Part shown: positions 9,932 through 19,917 of the stretch, one piece after another
How the letters are laid out: every line of letters begins with the position of its first letter
How positions within the stretch are numbered: position 1 is the first letter of the stretch
Source: Acinetobacter baumannii
GTDB lineage: Bacteria; Pseudomonadota; Gammaproteobacteria; Pseudomonadales; Moraxellaceae
Direction: 5' to 3'
Assembly: GCF_016508585.1 (NCBI RefSeq)
Contig: NZ_JADVOP010000001.1
Span: 111,980 to 175,979, forward strand
Length of the DNA: 64,000 nt
Translations under genes and position numbers: made by a program
The notes under the pieces: model-generated
Databases searched by the model: none
What the model was told of the DNA's origin: nothing
The model's input: the letters and a program-made list of their open reading frames with translations, nothing else

Positions 9932-10089
9932 GCGCAGATTCTACTCAAAAGTTGAAAATAAGGATTTGCGGAATCTGATTCAAAGTCTAAGCAGAATAAA
10001 TTAAGTAAGATGGGGCGTTATTCGGTGTCCATCTATAGCTATTTTTGATACCATCACCACTGCTTAATTCCAACGTTTTTCTGATTTAT

Positions 10090-11172
10090 ATGACTTCATC
10101 TTATCAACAACAACTTGATGCCAAAATTGAACGTATTCAATCTCAATTTGCAGAATTTAATCCACCATCACTGGAAGTCTTTGTATCGCCTGAACAAAAC
10201 TTTCGTATGCGTGCAGAATTCCGCATTTGGCATACGGAAGACGATATGTTCTACGCCATGTTTGAGCGAGATGAAAATCAGCAGAAAACAGTTGCACGTA
10301 TTGATGAATTTCCTATAGCAGATCTTAGCATCAATCAACTTATGCCCATTTTATTGGCTGAATTGAAAACCTGTCCGCAGTTATCCAAACGTCTTTTCGA
10401 AGTGCATTTTCTTGCAACACTGAAAGGTGAGATGTTGGTCTCGTTAATTTACCGTGCTCCTTTAAATGAAGAATGGGAAGTTTTAGCAAAACAATTGGCT
10501 GACAAACTGAATATTAAAATTATTGGACGTAGCCGTGGCCAAAAAATCGTATTGAGCGATGAGTTTGTTGTTGAAGAATTACAGGTATTCGAAAGAAAAT
10601 TTCAATATAAACAAATCGAAAGTAGTTTTACTCAACCAAATGCACAAGTCTGCCAAAAAATGTTGGAGTGGGCTTGTCAAGCAGTAGATGGCGACAATCA
10701 AGACTTACTGGAACTGTATTGTGGCAATGGTAACTTTACCCTTCCCTTGTCGTTAAATTTCAAGCGTGTTTTGGCAACTGAGTTGGCAAAGTCTTCGGTC
10801 TATGCTGCACAATGGAATATTGAGCAGAACAAAATTGATAATATTCAGGTAGCACGACTGTCTGCTGAAGAGTTTACCCAAGCGTATAATGGTGAGCGTG
10901 AATTCCGCCGTTTACAGGAAGCAGAAATTGATGTACAAAGCTATCAATTTGATACTGTTTTTGTTGATCCTCCACGCGCAGGGATTGATGACGATACGCT
11001 CAAATTACTGCAAGGTTTCGATACGATTCTTTATATCTCATGTAATCCAGATACTTTATACAGTAATCTGGAAACCCTTACCAAAACCCATAAAATTGTT
11101 AAATTTGCGATGTTTGATCAGTTTCCTTACACCCATCATGTTGAATCTGGGGTTTTGCTTAAAAAGATTTAA
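10090..11172 (+). CDS. trmA: tRNA (uracil-54-C5)-methyltransferase
   Basis: The 360-aa enzyme makes m5U54 (ribothymidine) in the T-loop of tRNA using S-adenosylmethionine. The SAM-binding motif [14 protein letters not shown] and the [10 protein letters not shown] motif are present. The nucleophile is Cys318 in YISCNPDTL. The C-terminus [14 protein letters not shown] is characteristic of TrmA, which separates it from the RlmC/RlmD paralogues; the Cys-rich iron-sulfur N-terminus of those is also absent. ATG 10090 gives the family length; the frame upstream to 10045 is not needed. It is monocistronic with a strong terminator. Confidence 0.96.
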   Translation: MTSSYQQQLDAKIERIQSQFAEFNPPSLEVFVSPEQNFRMRAEFRIWHTEDDMFYAMFERDENQQKTVARIDEFPIADLSINQLMPILLAELKTCPQLSKRLFEVHFLATLKGEMLVSLIYRAPLNEEWEVLAKQLADKLNIKIIGRSRGQKIVLSDEFVVEELQVFERKFQYKQIESSFTQPNAQVCQKMLEWACQAVDGDNQDLLELYCGNGNFTLPLSLNFKRVLATELAKSSVYAAQWNIEQNKIDNIQVARLSAEEFTQAYNGEREFRRLQEAEIDVQSYQFDTVFVDPPRAGIDDDTLKLLQGFDTILYISCNPDTLYSNLETLTKTHKIVKFAMFDQFPYTHHVESGVLLKKI

Positions 11173-11193
11173 ACAATTTATTACAACCACGAT

Positions 11194-11226
11194 ATGCCAT
11201 GAAAGATTTCATGGCATTTTTATTTT
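11194..11226 (+). terminator. Terminator after trmA
   Basis: Perfect 11-bp arms, ATGCCATGAAA (11194-11204) and TTTCATGGCAT (11207-11217), with a 2-base loop, are followed by TTTTATTTTT. Confidence 0.85.
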
Positions 11227-11415
11227 TCACCAATGCTTATATATATCAATAACATATAATATTTTCTTATATTTAAACTTAAAAGAACCACTTAGAAAAT
11301 ATTTAATGATTGGCAAATTCAGTCTATAACTCGACCATTTACCATGCCTGCTATCTTGAATTTTATAAAAAAACGTCTATATTTCGAACTATGTTAGGTT
11401 GCGTATGAAGGCTCT

Positions 11416-11646
11416 ATGAGTTTTTGGCAAAAGCTGTTTATGGCTAAAGATACTGTGCAAAATGAACATAAAAATCAGATTGCATGCGTTGAAAATGATT
11501 GCTCTTGTAAATCCAATGATCAACTCTTATCTGCGTTGATGAATACTACAGATCAAGATGTGATTACTGGAATTAAGAAAGTACTGATCTCAAGAGGTTT
11601 CAGTAAAAAAGAGTTAAACCAGTTACAGCATCCACCTATTCAATAG
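11416..11646 (+). CDS. Small unknown protein with a CVENDCSC motif
   Basis: I do not recognise this 76-aa protein. It begins MSFWQKLFMAKD (amphipathic), then has three cysteines in CVENDCSC at about residues 27-34, and a C-terminal helical part with DQDVITGIKKVLISRGFSKKEL. It has no signal peptide. It is flanked by its own upstream spacer and a strong terminator, which supports a real monocistronic gene. The cysteines could hold a metal ion or be redox active; that is only a suggestion. Confidence 0.65.
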   Translation: MSFWQKLFMAKDTVQNEHKNQIACVENDCSCKSNDQLLSALMNTTDQDVITGIKKVLISRGFSKKELNQLQHPPIQ

Positions 11647-11664
11647 TCATGGATGACCGCTAAG

Positions 11665-11696
11665 AAAAAGCATTCAGTTTACTGGATGCTTTTTTA
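11665..11696 (+). terminator. Terminator after the 76-aa gene
   Basis: Arms AAAAAGCATTCAG and CTGGATGCTTTTTT pair with one G-U and a 4-base TTTA loop, ending in a T-run. Confidence 0.85.
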
Positions 11697-11796
11697 TTGC
11701 AGCCTTGACTGCCTTTTCTATAACCCAGTTGCAGCAAATTTTGCTGTTTGTCCTAAGCTTCTATACAATAATTTGCAATAATATAAAAGTGAAGTA

Positions 11797-12870
11797 TTGA
11801 TCTTGAAAATAAAAAACCTCTTCTTGTTATTATGGCTGAGTTGCTCTATTGCCTACGCTGAGATCAGCGATGATGATCTTCAAACCATTGAAAATTTAAC
11901 GGGTCAGGTTTTGGGAAATAAAAAACTAGCCCAACTGGAACCCCAGATCAAAGCTCAAATCAAAAAATCACAACCCACTGTGCAACAATTATTCAAAGCT
12001 GAACAAATTAATTATAATGATTCCGTCTATTTACATAATTATGCAATCATTACTTCTGGATATGCTGAGTATTTGCTTGATCAAGATTGTGCAGAAATTT
12101 CACATCCGATCCAAGAACTGGCTGAACAAGCCTATCTTGCATTACAGAAACGCGATCCTAAAGATAGCATTGCATTAAATAATTTTGGACTTTTCTATGC
12201 ACAAATGTCTGTTTATTATCGAAAAAATAGCAATCCAACACCTCGTTTAACTTATTTGCTTAAAGCGGAGCAATTATTTGAAACCTTGATTCAAATTGAA
12301 CCCAAGAATGAAGAATATGAAAGAAATTATTATGCCGTATTGAGCGATAAGTTAATGTTGCTATACAAGTATCATCGAGATACGGAAGAACAAAAACGTT
12401 TGGTGAATATCCTCAAAAAGCCCTTATTTCAGTATCTATCTCATCCTGAACAAGCTTTTGATTCTGGTAACTTTATTATTCTGGCACAGCAATACTATCA
12501 AGGTTTAAATAGAGAGAACCCCGAAGCAGCTGAAAAATGGTTAAGAGATAATCAACAAAAAATTGAAAAAGTGGTCAATAAAAATCGTAAGCATACTCAG
12601 CGTGAAAATGAATTTTTAGCTGAATTCTATGCCTTATTGAATCAACCCGCTAAAGCACTCTCATATTTAAAGCAATTAGAATTTTCAGATGAGAACAGCA
12701 CTGAACCCTCTTCTTTTGAAGATGAACCCAATCTAGCAAATTTAAGATTGAACCCTGAATATCAAAAATGGTTTAAAAAATATACTCAAGATTATCAAGA
12801 ATACCGGAAAGCATTACCTGAAGTTTGTAGAATCAGTCAGTTAGAAACAACGAAAAACCCAGTACCTTAA
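11797..12870 (+). CDS. Exported TPR-like hypothetical protein
   Basis: This protein of about 357 aa has a clear signal peptide (KIKNLFLLLWLSCSIAYA, cleavage likely after AYA, near residue 21). The mature part is helical and looks like degenerate tetratricopeptide repeats, e.g. the stretches around YLHNYAIITSGYAEYLL, SIALNNFGLFYAQMSVYY and EFYALLNQPAKALSYLKQL. The start is uncertain: TTG 11797 or TTG 11803, the latter better spaced from GAAG. It is probably periplasmic. No enzyme motif is seen and the function is unknown. It is transcribed alone, convergent with the YnfA-like gene. Confidence 0.7.
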   Translation: MILKIKNLFLLLWLSCSIAYAEISDDDLQTIENLTGQVLGNKKLAQLEPQIKAQIKKSQPTVQQLFKAEQINYNDSVYLHNYAIITSGYAEYLLDQDCAEISHPIQELAEQAYLALQKRDPKDSIALNNFGLFYAQMSVYYRKNSNPTPRLTYLLKAEQLFETLIQIEPKNEEYERNYYAVLSDKLMLLYKYHRDTEEQKRLVNILKKPLFQYLSHPEQAFDSGNFIILAQQYYQGLNRENPEAAEKWLRDNQQKIEKVVNKNRKHTQRENEFLAEFYALLNQPAKALSYLKQLEFSDENSTEPSSFEDEPNLANLRLNPEYQKWFKKYTQDYQEYRKALPEVCRISQLETTKNPVP

Positions 12871-12891
12871 ATTGACTTGTGGCAAAAACAT

Positions 12892-13245
12892 TTAACGAAT
12901 CAGCCCTTGTGGCTGTAAAATAATCACTAAAGCACCAATCATCACAATACACCCGCCGAGTAAATCCCAACGGCTGAGACTGACTTGATCAACAAATCTC
13001 AGCCACATTAATGCTGAAAAAATATAGATTCCCCCATAAGCTGCATAAATCCGCCCAGATGCTGCCGGATGTAAGGTCAATAGCCAAACAAATACAGCCA
13101 AACTCAATGCCGTCGGGATCCATAACCACTGGCTTTTATTTTGATTTAAAATCAGATAAGGAAAATAACATCCTAAAATTTCAGCTACGGCAGTGACTAA
13201 AAATAATAAAATCGTGGTGAATACTTTATTAAATGCAATATCCAT
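12892..13245 (-). CDS. YnfA/UPF0060 family membrane protein
   Basis: This 117-aa integral membrane protein has four predicted helices. Family hallmarks are [11 protein letters not shown] in the first helix, [22 protein letters not shown] in the middle, and [16 protein letters not shown] at the end. The family has a small-multidrug-resistance-like fold; transport function is not well established. Length matches the usual 108-118 aa. It runs convergently into the TPR-like gene. Confidence 0.9.
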   Translation of the reverse strand: MDIAFNKVFTTILLFLVTAVAEILGCYFPYLILNQNKSQWLWIPTALSLAVFVWLLTLHPAASGRIYAAYGGIYIFSALMWLRFVDQVSLSRWDLLGGCIVMIGALVIILQPQGLIR

Positions 13246-13451
13246 TTCTACTCAAGCTTAATTGATGTTGTAAAAGTATAGGGGATTTTCACAGAATATC
13301 CGCAATAAATTTAATCATCCTTGATGCCTGATTCAATTTTTAGTATCCACCTATTGCCTATGTTGAACTAAAAAAAGAAAATCCTACATTAAAGCATCCA
13401 TCGATTATTTTATATGCAAACAAATGCGTTAAACTCAAAAACTTTAGAATC

Positions 13452-13984
13452 ATGGCGGTTCAAATGAACATCCACTATATGCGATGTGGTTTGTTGGTGA
13501 TTCTCTTTTTCAGTCAACAAGAGCAGCAGCATTCACACTTCCGCTTTGGACGTACGCATCCATGACACTACAAAATCCAAATACAGTTGTTAAACATGGT
13601 GCAGTTAGCCACATTGACTTTCCCTATCTCAGGGTATAGCTACCCAAACATAGCAATCATGTGGCGATTCTGACGATTAGCGGTGGCGGATATGCCCGAG
13701 AAGAACTCGCCAAAGAAAGTACACCCACATCAGAGTTTCTACAGCACCTATCTTTTTAGCCCATTCGATTGATGATCCGATAGTCCCTGTTCAGCATAGT
13801 TTAGTTATGCAAATAGCTTTAGAGAACAACAGTATCTCTTATGAAATTCATTTATTTAAAAAAAGGAGGACATGGTTGGGGCTTAGGAAAAGCAAATACC
13901 GAAACAATGCAATGGCCTACTTTATTACTCGCATGCTTGAAAAAAATTAATATTTTGCCGGTTGAATATTCAGACAAAAAATAA
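13452..13984 (+). pseudogene. Decayed exported alpha/beta-hydrolase (acetyl-esterase-like) gene
   Basis: Fragments of one esterase can be read in successive frames. A signal-like start (CGLLVILFF, from ATG 13452 or 13464) is followed by a frameshift to PLWTYASMTLQN (13541 on). In that frame come TAG at 13637-13639 and then AILTISGGGYAREELAKEST, the GGGY oxyanion-type motif. After about 13750 the frame jumps straight to AHSIDDPIVPVQHS, the acid-residue region, so roughly 150 residues with the Ser nucleophile are missing. A seven-A run at 13858-13864 needs one more shift to read GGHGWGL, the catalytic His region, down to TAA 13982-13984. No intact start or active site remains. Confidence 0.8.
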
Positions 13985-14021
13985 CCCGTAATCAATACGG
14001 GTTATTTTCTACAGCACCTAT
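13736..14021 (+). repeat. 16-bp exact direct repeat pair flanking the pseudogene 3' part
   Basis: TTTCTACAGCACCTAT occurs at 13736-13751 and again at 14006-14021. The first copy sits exactly at the deletion junction of the esterase pseudogene; the second follows the terminator-like hairpin before clpA. Confidence 0.75.
13983..14008. terminator. Bidirectional hairpin between the pseudogene and clpA
   Basis: AACCCGTA and TACGGGTT arms with TTTT on the plus side lie 31 bases past the clpA stop. It could end transcription from both sides. Confidence 0.65.
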
Positions 14022-14038
14022 ATCCAGATCATCAATCA

Positions 14039-16315
14039 TCATGCTGGTTCAGCAGTTTGGTCTTCAAAAACCTCAAGTGTTAAACCAACAGCTTGACCAT
14101 TCTCTTTTTTCACTGAAACGGCTACATTTCCGCCATGATCGGCAAGCTCTCCAAATAAGATCATTTCAGCCAGTGGTTTCTTCAGATGTTCTTGGATTAA
14201 GCGTTGCATTGGACGAGCACCCATCAAACGGTCATAACCATTTTCAGCCATCCAGTCACGCGCAGATTGATCAACTTCAAGCACCACCTTCTTGTCATCA
14301 AGCTGTGCCTGCAACTCAGTTAAGAATTTGTCAACCACTGATTCAATCACTGTGGTAGGTAAAGCTTTAAACTGAATCACACCATCCAAACGATTTCGGA
14401 ATTCAGGTGCAAATGCACGTTTCATCGCCTCCTGATTGTCATTGCTGTTGTCTTGTTCTGTAAATCCAATGCTGGTTCGAGAAATACTTTCTGCCCCAAT
14501 ATTGGTAGTAAGTACAATAATCACATTACGAAAATCAGACTTGCGTCCATTGTTATCGGTTAACGCCCCATGATCCATGACTTGTAATAACAAGTTGAAT
14601 ACATCAGGATGCGCTTTTTCAATTTCATCCAATAATAGTACGCAGTGCGGATTTTTATGGATGGCGTCTGTCAGTAAACCACCTTGGTCATAACCTACAT
14701 AACCTGGAGGTGCACCAATCAATCGTGATACAGCATGACGTTCCATATATTCAGACATGTCAAAACGTACAAGCTCTACACCTAACAATTTTGCCAACTG
14801 TTTGGTGACTTCTGTTTTACCAACCCCTGTTGGACCGGCAAAGACAAAACTCCCGACTGGCTTGTCTGGTGCTTTTAAACCGGCACGTGACAACTTGATC
14901 GCAGATGCAAGCGCTGTAATTGCTTCATCCTGACCAAAGACAACACGTTTCAGATCACGTTCTAAGTATTCCAATACAGATTTATCATCTTTAGAAACAG
15001 TTTTTGGCGGAATACGTGCAATCTTAGAGATGATATCTTCGATATTCTCAACAGTGATCAATGTATCGTCCTGTTCTGCTTTTAAACGGCGTTGTGCACC
15101 GGCTTCATCAATCACATCAATCGCCTTGTCTGGCAAGAATCGATCGTTGATAAATTTAGCAGACAGCTCAACAGCAGAAATTAAAGCAGAGTCATCGTAT
15201 TTGACATGATGAAAGTCTTCAAACTTGCTTTTTAAACCGCGCAGTATATCGATTGTTTCTGAGATTGATGGCTCATTCACATCGATTTTTTGGAAACGAC
15301 GTGATAAAGCATGATCTTTTTCGAATACTTGACGGTATTCTTGGAAGGTGGTTGAGCCAATGCAGCGTAAAGTGCCATTCGCCAATGCTGGTTTGATTAA
15401 GTTTGATGCATCCATCGTGCTGCCCATACTTGAACCGGCACCAATAATCATATGGATCTCATCAATAAACAGGATCGCATCCGATTTCTTTTTCAAAGCA
15501 TTCAGCAGTTGTTTTAATCGTTTCTCAAAATCACCGCGATATTTAGTTCCTGCAACCAACGCACCGATGTCCAAACTAAAGACTTCAGCATTGGCAAGTG
15601 GTTTAGGCGCTTTACCATTGACAATTAGCCAAGCTAAACCTTCTGCAATCGAAGTTTTACCCACACCTGGGTCGCCCACCAGTAAAGGATTATTTTTACG
15701 ACGGCGGCAAAGAATTTGAGCAGCACGCTCAATTTCTTTCTCACGACCGATTAAAGGATCAGTTTTACCTTTTTGAGCTTCAATATTTAGGTTTAAAGTA
15801 TATAACTCAAGCGGACCTGCATTTGCTGAAGCACTTGATTCACCTTCCAAGTCATCAGATTCTTCTTCAACCTGAATCTCTTCTTTACGTGCGCCATGCG
15901 ATAAATACTGAGTTAACGTTAAACGATTGATCTGGTGACGTTTGAGTAAGTAAACAGCAAAAGAATCACGTTCAGAATACATCGCCACCAGGACATCTGC
16001 ACCTTCAACCGTGCGGTCACCGCCACTCGACTGAACATGGAAAATTGCGCGTTGCAATATACGATCAAAACTTTCTGTTGGATGAGGGGCTTGGTCGCTG
16101 TTTTCTCCTAATTTAGGTGTATGTTGCTCAACATACTCTTCTAATTCTTTACGCAAACTGATAATTTCAGCACCACATGCTTTTAAGGCATTTACGGCTG
16201 AATCATTGTCGAGTAAAGCTAATAATAAGTGTTCAACCGTAAGAAACTCATGTCTCTTTTGACGAGCCATGCTAACAGCCAAACGGAGTGAAACTTCTAA
16301 TTGACGACTGAGCAT
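14039..16315 (-). CDS. clpA: ATP-dependent Clp protease ATP-binding subunit ClpA
   Basis: The 758-aa AAA+ unfoldase feeds ClpP. An N-terminal double Clp repeat (about 1-140) is followed by two ATPase modules: Walker A GDPGVGKT with Walker B ILFIDEIH, then GPTGVGKTE with LLLDEIEKAHPDVFN. The D2 small domain ends with GARPMQRLIQEHLKKPLAE. There is no ClpB-type coiled-coil insertion, and the clpS partner just upstream confirms ClpA. The GGGGG ribosome site lies before ATG 16315, nine bases after the clpS stop, so the two are co-transcribed. No clpP is in the window. Confidence 0.97.
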   Translation of the reverse strand: MLSRQLEVSLRLAVSMARQKRHEFLTVEHLLLALLDNDSAVNALKACGAEIISLRKELEEYVEQHTPKLGENSDQAPHPTESFDRILQRAIFHVQSSGGDRTVEGADVLVAMYSERDSFAVYLLKRHQINRLTLTQYLSHGARKEEIQVEEESDDLEGESSASANAGPLELYTLNLNIEAQKGKTDPLIGREKEIERAAQILCRRRKNNPLLVGDPGVGKTSIAEGLAWLIVNGKAPKPLANAEVFSLDIGALVAGTKYRGDFEKRLKQLLNALKKKSDAILFIDEIHMIIGAGSSMGSTMDASNLIKPALANGTLRCIGSTTFQEYRQVFEKDHALSRRFQKIDVNEPSISETIDILRGLKSKFEDFHHVKYDDSALISAVELSAKFINDRFLPDKAIDVIDEAGAQRRLKAEQDDTLITVENIEDIISKIARIPPKTVSKDDKSVLEYLERDLKRVVFGQDEAITALASAIKLSRAGLKAPDKPVGSFVFAGPTGVGKTEVTKQLAKLLGVELVRFDMSEYMERHAVSRLIGAPPGYVGYDQGGLLTDAIHKNPHCVLLLDEIEKAHPDVFNLLLQVMDHGALTDNNGRKSDFRNVIIVLTTNIGAESISRTSIGFTEQDNSNDNQEAMKRAFAPEFRNRLDGVIQFKALPTTVIESVVDKFLTELQAQLDDKKVVLEVDQSARDWMAENGYDRLMGARPMQRLIQEHLKKPLAEMILFGELADHGGNVAVSVKKENGQAVGLTLEVFEDQTAEPA

Positions 16316-16324
16316 GAAACCCCC

Positions 16325-16741
16325 TTATTCTTTTGGCTCAATCTGACAAAGTAATGGATGACCTTGAGATCGAGCATAGTTGTTTACTTGGTTGGCTTTT
16401 GTTTCCGCAATATCTCTCGGATATACGCCAGCTTCACCTTTGCCTTCATAATGTACTGTTAACATTACTTGAGTGGCTTGGTCAAGATTCAAAGCAAAGT
16501 ATTGTTGTAAAATTTCAATAACAAAGTCCATTGGCGTATAGTCATCGTTTAGCAAAATGACTGAATACATCGGTGGTCTTTTTATTTCAGGGGGAGCTGT
16601 TTGGACAGCAACATCCCCCTGTTCGTGATGAGGATCTTCTGATTGGCTTGCACGAATATTCAAATGCCAATCTACATATCCTGAATCACGGAACGATGAT
16701 TTCACTTCATTTAAACTCATTTGACGCTTATTAGTTCGCAT
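16325..16741 (-). CDS. clpS: ATP-dependent Clp protease adaptor ClpS
   Basis: This adaptor of about 138 aa binds N-degron substrates and the ClpA N-domain. The core [22 protein letters not shown] carries the acidic D-D substrate pocket, followed by [27 protein letters not shown]. The N-terminal 55 residues are longer and charged compared with the E. coli protein (106 aa). ATG 16741 is used because GGAA precedes it; TTG 16750 is the alternative. It is the first gene of the clpS-clpA operon. Confidence 0.95.
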   Translation of the reverse strand: MRTNKRQMSLNEVKSSFRDSGYVDWHLNIRASQSEDPHHEQGDVAVQTAPPEIKRPPMYSVILLNDDYTPMDFVIEILQQYFALNLDQATQVMLTVHYEGKGEAGVYPRDIAETKANQVNNYARSQGHPLLCQIEPKE

Positions 16742-16762
16742 ATTTTCCAAAATACTTATGAT

Positions 16763-17506
16763 TTATTGAGAATTAGCTTCTGCTTGAGGTACCTCAGCAG
16801 CAAATGCGGCTGCACTGTCTACCGCCTTTCCGCGTGACCAACTGAATCGCTTGATGACTGGTGTGGCACCATTTAAACGCACTTCGATAAATTGTGGATT
16901 GAAGCCTTTCGGCATCGTCCAGCGACCTGTCAAACGCTCATAATCAGTAAAATTGTAATTAGCATCACCCATAGGTACAGTCAACACTTCTGTACCACTG
17001 ATTAAACGAATTTCTACTGTACCCGTAGCACGTCTTGGACTCACTTGGATAAGATCGAGTTGATATTCGTAAGCATTTTCAGGCAAAGGTTTAACCGCAA
17101 GATTCTGAATCGTCAAGCTTAAACCGCCGCGTTGTTTTAACACTTCACGGTAAATTGCACTCATTACATCGATTTGTGATTTTTCTGCATTGGCTTTATT
17201 TAATGCTTCTAGTAAGTCATTGGCATTAGAAACAGCCACATCACGCTCTTGTACAGTGGCATTTAAGTTTTTATTTAACGTAGCCAGTGTCGTTTTTTGT
17301 TGTTTAACCACTTCTACCAATTGTTCCGCGTCTGCATCAAAACCAACAACCGTAAGTCCTTGGCGGTGTCCAACCGTGTAGCCTAAAAGTACACTACCCG
17401 CACATAATACGACACCCCCGATCACCAATGGCATATTGCCTTTTAAAAAAGGTTTTTTGGGTGTTTGAGCTGGTTGTGACGCGGTATTTGTTTCTGTGTT
17501 CTGCAT
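16763..17506 (-). CDS. Membrane-anchored coiled-coil protein (DUF6776-like), function unknown
   Basis: This protein of about 247 aa has a polar N-terminus (TETNTASQPAQTPKKP), one membrane segment near residues 29-48 (MPLVIGGVVLCAGSVLLGY), then a coiled coil around AEQLVEVVKQQKTTLATLNKNLNATVQERD. A C-terminal beta-rich domain has LDLIQVSPRRATGTVEIRLI. Topology is probably N-in with a periplasmic C-domain. The start is ATG 17506 or 17512. It lies between argC and clpS on the same strand, but a hairpin separates it from argC. I cannot name a function. Confidence 0.75.
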   Translation of the reverse strand: MQNTETNTASQPAQTPKKPFLKGNMPLVIGGVVLCAGSVLLGYTVGHRQGLTVVGFDADAEQLVEVVKQQKTTLATLNKNLNATVQERDVAVSNANDLLEALNKANAEKSQIDVMSAIYREVLKQRGGLSLTIQNLAVKPLPENAYEYQLDLIQVSPRRATGTVEIRLISGTEVLTVPMGDANYNFTDYERLTGRWTMPKGFNPQFIEVRLNGATPVIKRFSWSRGKAVDSAAAFAAEVPQAEANSQ

Positions 17507-17537
17507 CGTCATCTCTAAAGTATTGATCGCATCAAAA

Positions 17538-17567
17538 CACACATTTAACCGCAAAGTTAAATGTGTG
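17538..17567 (-). terminator. Terminator after argC
   Basis: Perfect 12-bp arms, CACACATTTAAC (17538-17549) and GTTAAATGTGTG (17556-17567), with a 6-base loop, lie 19 bases after the argC stop and are followed on the minus strand by TTTT. Confidence 0.75.
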
Positions 17568-17586
17568 GGAAGTTATAAAGCGTTTT

Positions 17587-18636
17587 TTATGGTAATAATC
17601 CGATACCTTGTAAACCAGCATCTTCAGCAAAACCAAACATTAAGTTCATATTTTGTACTGCCTGCCCCGCAGCCCCTTTCACCAAATTATCTTGCACCGA
17701 TAAAACAATCAGTTTTTTTGGCTGTGGTTTGTACAATGCAATTCTTAGTTGGTTGGCACCACGTACTGAACGCGTTTCAGGTGAGCTGTTGGCCGGCATG
17801 ACATCTACAAATGTTTCATCAGTATAAAACTGCTCGTAAAGTGTTTGTAAATCTGCATGTTCACCCTCATCCGTCAGATCAATATAAATCGTACTGAGCA
17901 TGCCGCGAATCATCGGCACTAAATGAGGGACAAAGAGGATATGATCAAATACCCCTCGTTGCCCTGAAATATTTTCAAGTGCCTCGACAATCTCAGGATG
18001 ATGACGGTGTCCTGCAACGCCATAAGCCTTAAAGTTGTCGGCATTTTCAGAATAGATCATACCTAAGCTGGCTTTGCGTCCAGCACCAGACACACCTGAT
18101 TTTGCATCGATAATAATACTTTCAGGTTTAACCAATGTTGCAGTTTGTTTAAATAGTGGTGCTAAGCCCAGTTGTACGGTTGTCGGATAACAGCCTGGGT
18201 TTCCAACCACTTTCGCTTGCTTGATCTGTTCGCGGTTAAGCTCAGACAAACCATATACGGCATCGGTTAAAATGTCCGGACAAGCATGCTGCATTCCATA
18301 CCATTTTTCAAATTCAGTTAAATTTTTTAAACGAAAATCAGCTGCTAAATCAATAATTTTAGTATTTGATGCCAATAGTTCTTCGGCATGTTTCATTGCA
18401 ACACCATGCGGCGTTGCAAAAAATACTACATCACATTTTTTGAGTTCATCAATTTTTAAATCTGAATATTTAAGTGTCGTATGTCCACGCAAACTAGGGA
18501 ACATATCATCTACTCGACGACCCTCTTCAGTACGCGATGTCAGTACATTCACTTGAACATTTGGATGTCGCAGTAAAAGACGCAACAATTCAACGCCTGT
18601 ATAACCCGTTCCACCGACAATACCCACTGAAATCAC
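17587..18636 (-). CDS. argC: N-acetyl-gamma-glutamyl-phosphate reductase
   Basis: The 349-aa NADPH enzyme reduces N-acetylglutamyl phosphate to the semialdehyde in arginine synthesis. The N-terminal Rossmann motif [17 protein letters not shown] is followed by the catalytic Cys149 in [18 protein letters not shown]. The His-containing [10 protein letters not shown] and the C-terminal dehydrogenase-like domain with [27 protein letters not shown] region follow. Length is normal for the long form. No other arg gene lies in the window. Confidence 0.97.
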   Translation of the reverse strand: MISVGIVGGTGYTGVELLRLLLRHPNVQVNVLTSRTEEGRRVDDMFPSLRGHTTLKYSDLKIDELKKCDVVFFATPHGVAMKHAEELLASNTKIIDLAADFRLKNLTEFEKWYGMQHACPDILTDAVYGLSELNREQIKQAKVVGNPGCYPTTVQLGLAPLFKQTATLVKPESIIIDAKSGVSGAGRKASLGMIYSENADNFKAYGVAGHRHHPEIVEALENISGQRGVFDHILFVPHLVPMIRGMLSTIYIDLTDEGEHADLQTLYEQFYTDETFVDVMPANSSPETRSVRGANQLRIALYKPQPKKLIVLSVQDNLVKGAAGQAVQNMNLMFGFAEDAGLQGIGLLP

Positions 18637-18777
18637 GTTTTTTACCTCGATTTAAATGTATCCATTCTGTATGAACTGTAGTATGACAGGAAGTTTATGC
18701 TTTCTAAACTGTTTTACTTGGTTTTTTATCGTTTTAATCGCCTTGCAAATCTTAATTTGCATCGTTTCAGGCATTCA

Positions 18778-19917
18778 TTAGCCTTGAATAATGCAATTCC
18801 GACCAGCACGCTTGGCGGCATATAAACATTTATCCGCAGATTCAATGCCGAGTGCTAGATTTCGATACTGCACCTGAACAAGTCCGAAACTGGCAGTTAA
18901 TACAATATTTTTCGAAGAAAAAACTTCATTTTCAATGCTGATACGGATTTTCTCAGCAATTTCATATGCAATTTCAGCATTGGCAACGTGCAATAGAACA
19001 ATGAATTCTTCACCTCCGAAACGCCCGACCAAGTCTTCTTTTCCAACATTTTGACTGACCAAATTACTGACTCTCTGTAAAATTTGATCACCAATCAGAT
19101 GTCCATAGGTATCATTAATTTTTTTAAAATGATCTACATCACACATCAGTAAAAAATATTGGGTTTGGGATAAATCAATTAAGCTTGTCTTGGCAGCATC
19201 ATAAAACCCACGGCGATTGAGCAGGTGTGTGAGTGGATCTCTTGAACGATCATCGTTCAATTTTAAAATAATATCGCGAACCAAAGTTCCTACAACAATA
19301 ATCGCAAACCATAAACTCAACAGAATACTTGCGGCTAGCATCATGAGCCACCACACAGAATCTACAAGCATATTGGTTTGAACGTTTTGCAGACAACAAT
19401 AGACAATAACGCTACGGGCAAAAGTATATAAAACTATGAAAAGATAAGAATAATCTACTAATTTATTCAACCAGTCCCGATGTTGATAATCTTTAAAAAG
19501 CGATGGCAAGACCAAAGACTCAATCATTGCAATGGCTAGATTTAAAATCAGCATTCTGACCCAAAGCTGTTCATCAACATATGAAAAGTAAATGAGGAAT
19601 GGCAATGTTAATCCAGTTAAAACAACTGCCAATAAATTATGAGCATTTCCATTTTTACGTAATGCCATTGCATAAGCGCTGGTCCAAGCGCCGAATAAAT
19701 AGAAACAGCCTAAAAGTGGTGCTGTTAATGTCAACTGCTGGTTGGTCATAAAGCTTTGCGCAGCCAAAGAAAATGACGGCACAATATATCCAAGCCCCAA
19801 CCAAAATAAATATGCAGGTGCTTTAAAAAAGAAATGACAAATCAGAAGCAAACTACCCATTAATATCAGGCAGATGGGCACAATTAAAATAAAGTAATGG
19901 GTATCTGCAAAATTCAC
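18778..19917 (-). CDS. Membrane GGDEF-domain diguanylate cyclase
   Basis: This 379-aa inner-membrane protein has six or seven hydrophobic segments in residues 1-210, then a GGDEF domain. The active site is GGEEF at residues 301-305, a functional variant of GGDEF. The preceding DPLTHLLNRRGFYD and DVDHFKKINDTYGHLIGDQ are intact, so synthesis of c-di-GMP from GTP is expected. An inhibitory RxxD site is not obvious before the GG motif. The membrane part resembles no sensor I can name. It is transcribed alone. Confidence 0.93.
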   Translation of the reverse strand: MNFADTHYFILIVPICLILMGSLLLICHFFFKAPAYLFWLGLGYIVPSFSLAAQSFMTNQQLTLTAPLLGCFYLFGAWTSAYAMALRKNGNAHNLLAVVLTGLTLPFLIYFSYVDEQLWVRMLILNLAIAMIESLVLPSLFKDYQHRDWLNKLVDYSYLFIVLYTFARSVIVYCCLQNVQTNMLVDSVWWLMMLAASILLSLWFAIIVVGTLVRDIILKLNDDRSRDPLTHLLNRRGFYDAAKTSLIDLSQTQYFLLMCDVDHFKKINDTYGHLIGDQILQRVSNLVSQNVGKEDLVGRFGGEEFIVLLHVANAEIAYEIAEKIRISIENEVFSSKNIVLTASFGLVQVQYRNLALGIESADKCLYAAKRAGRNCIIQG

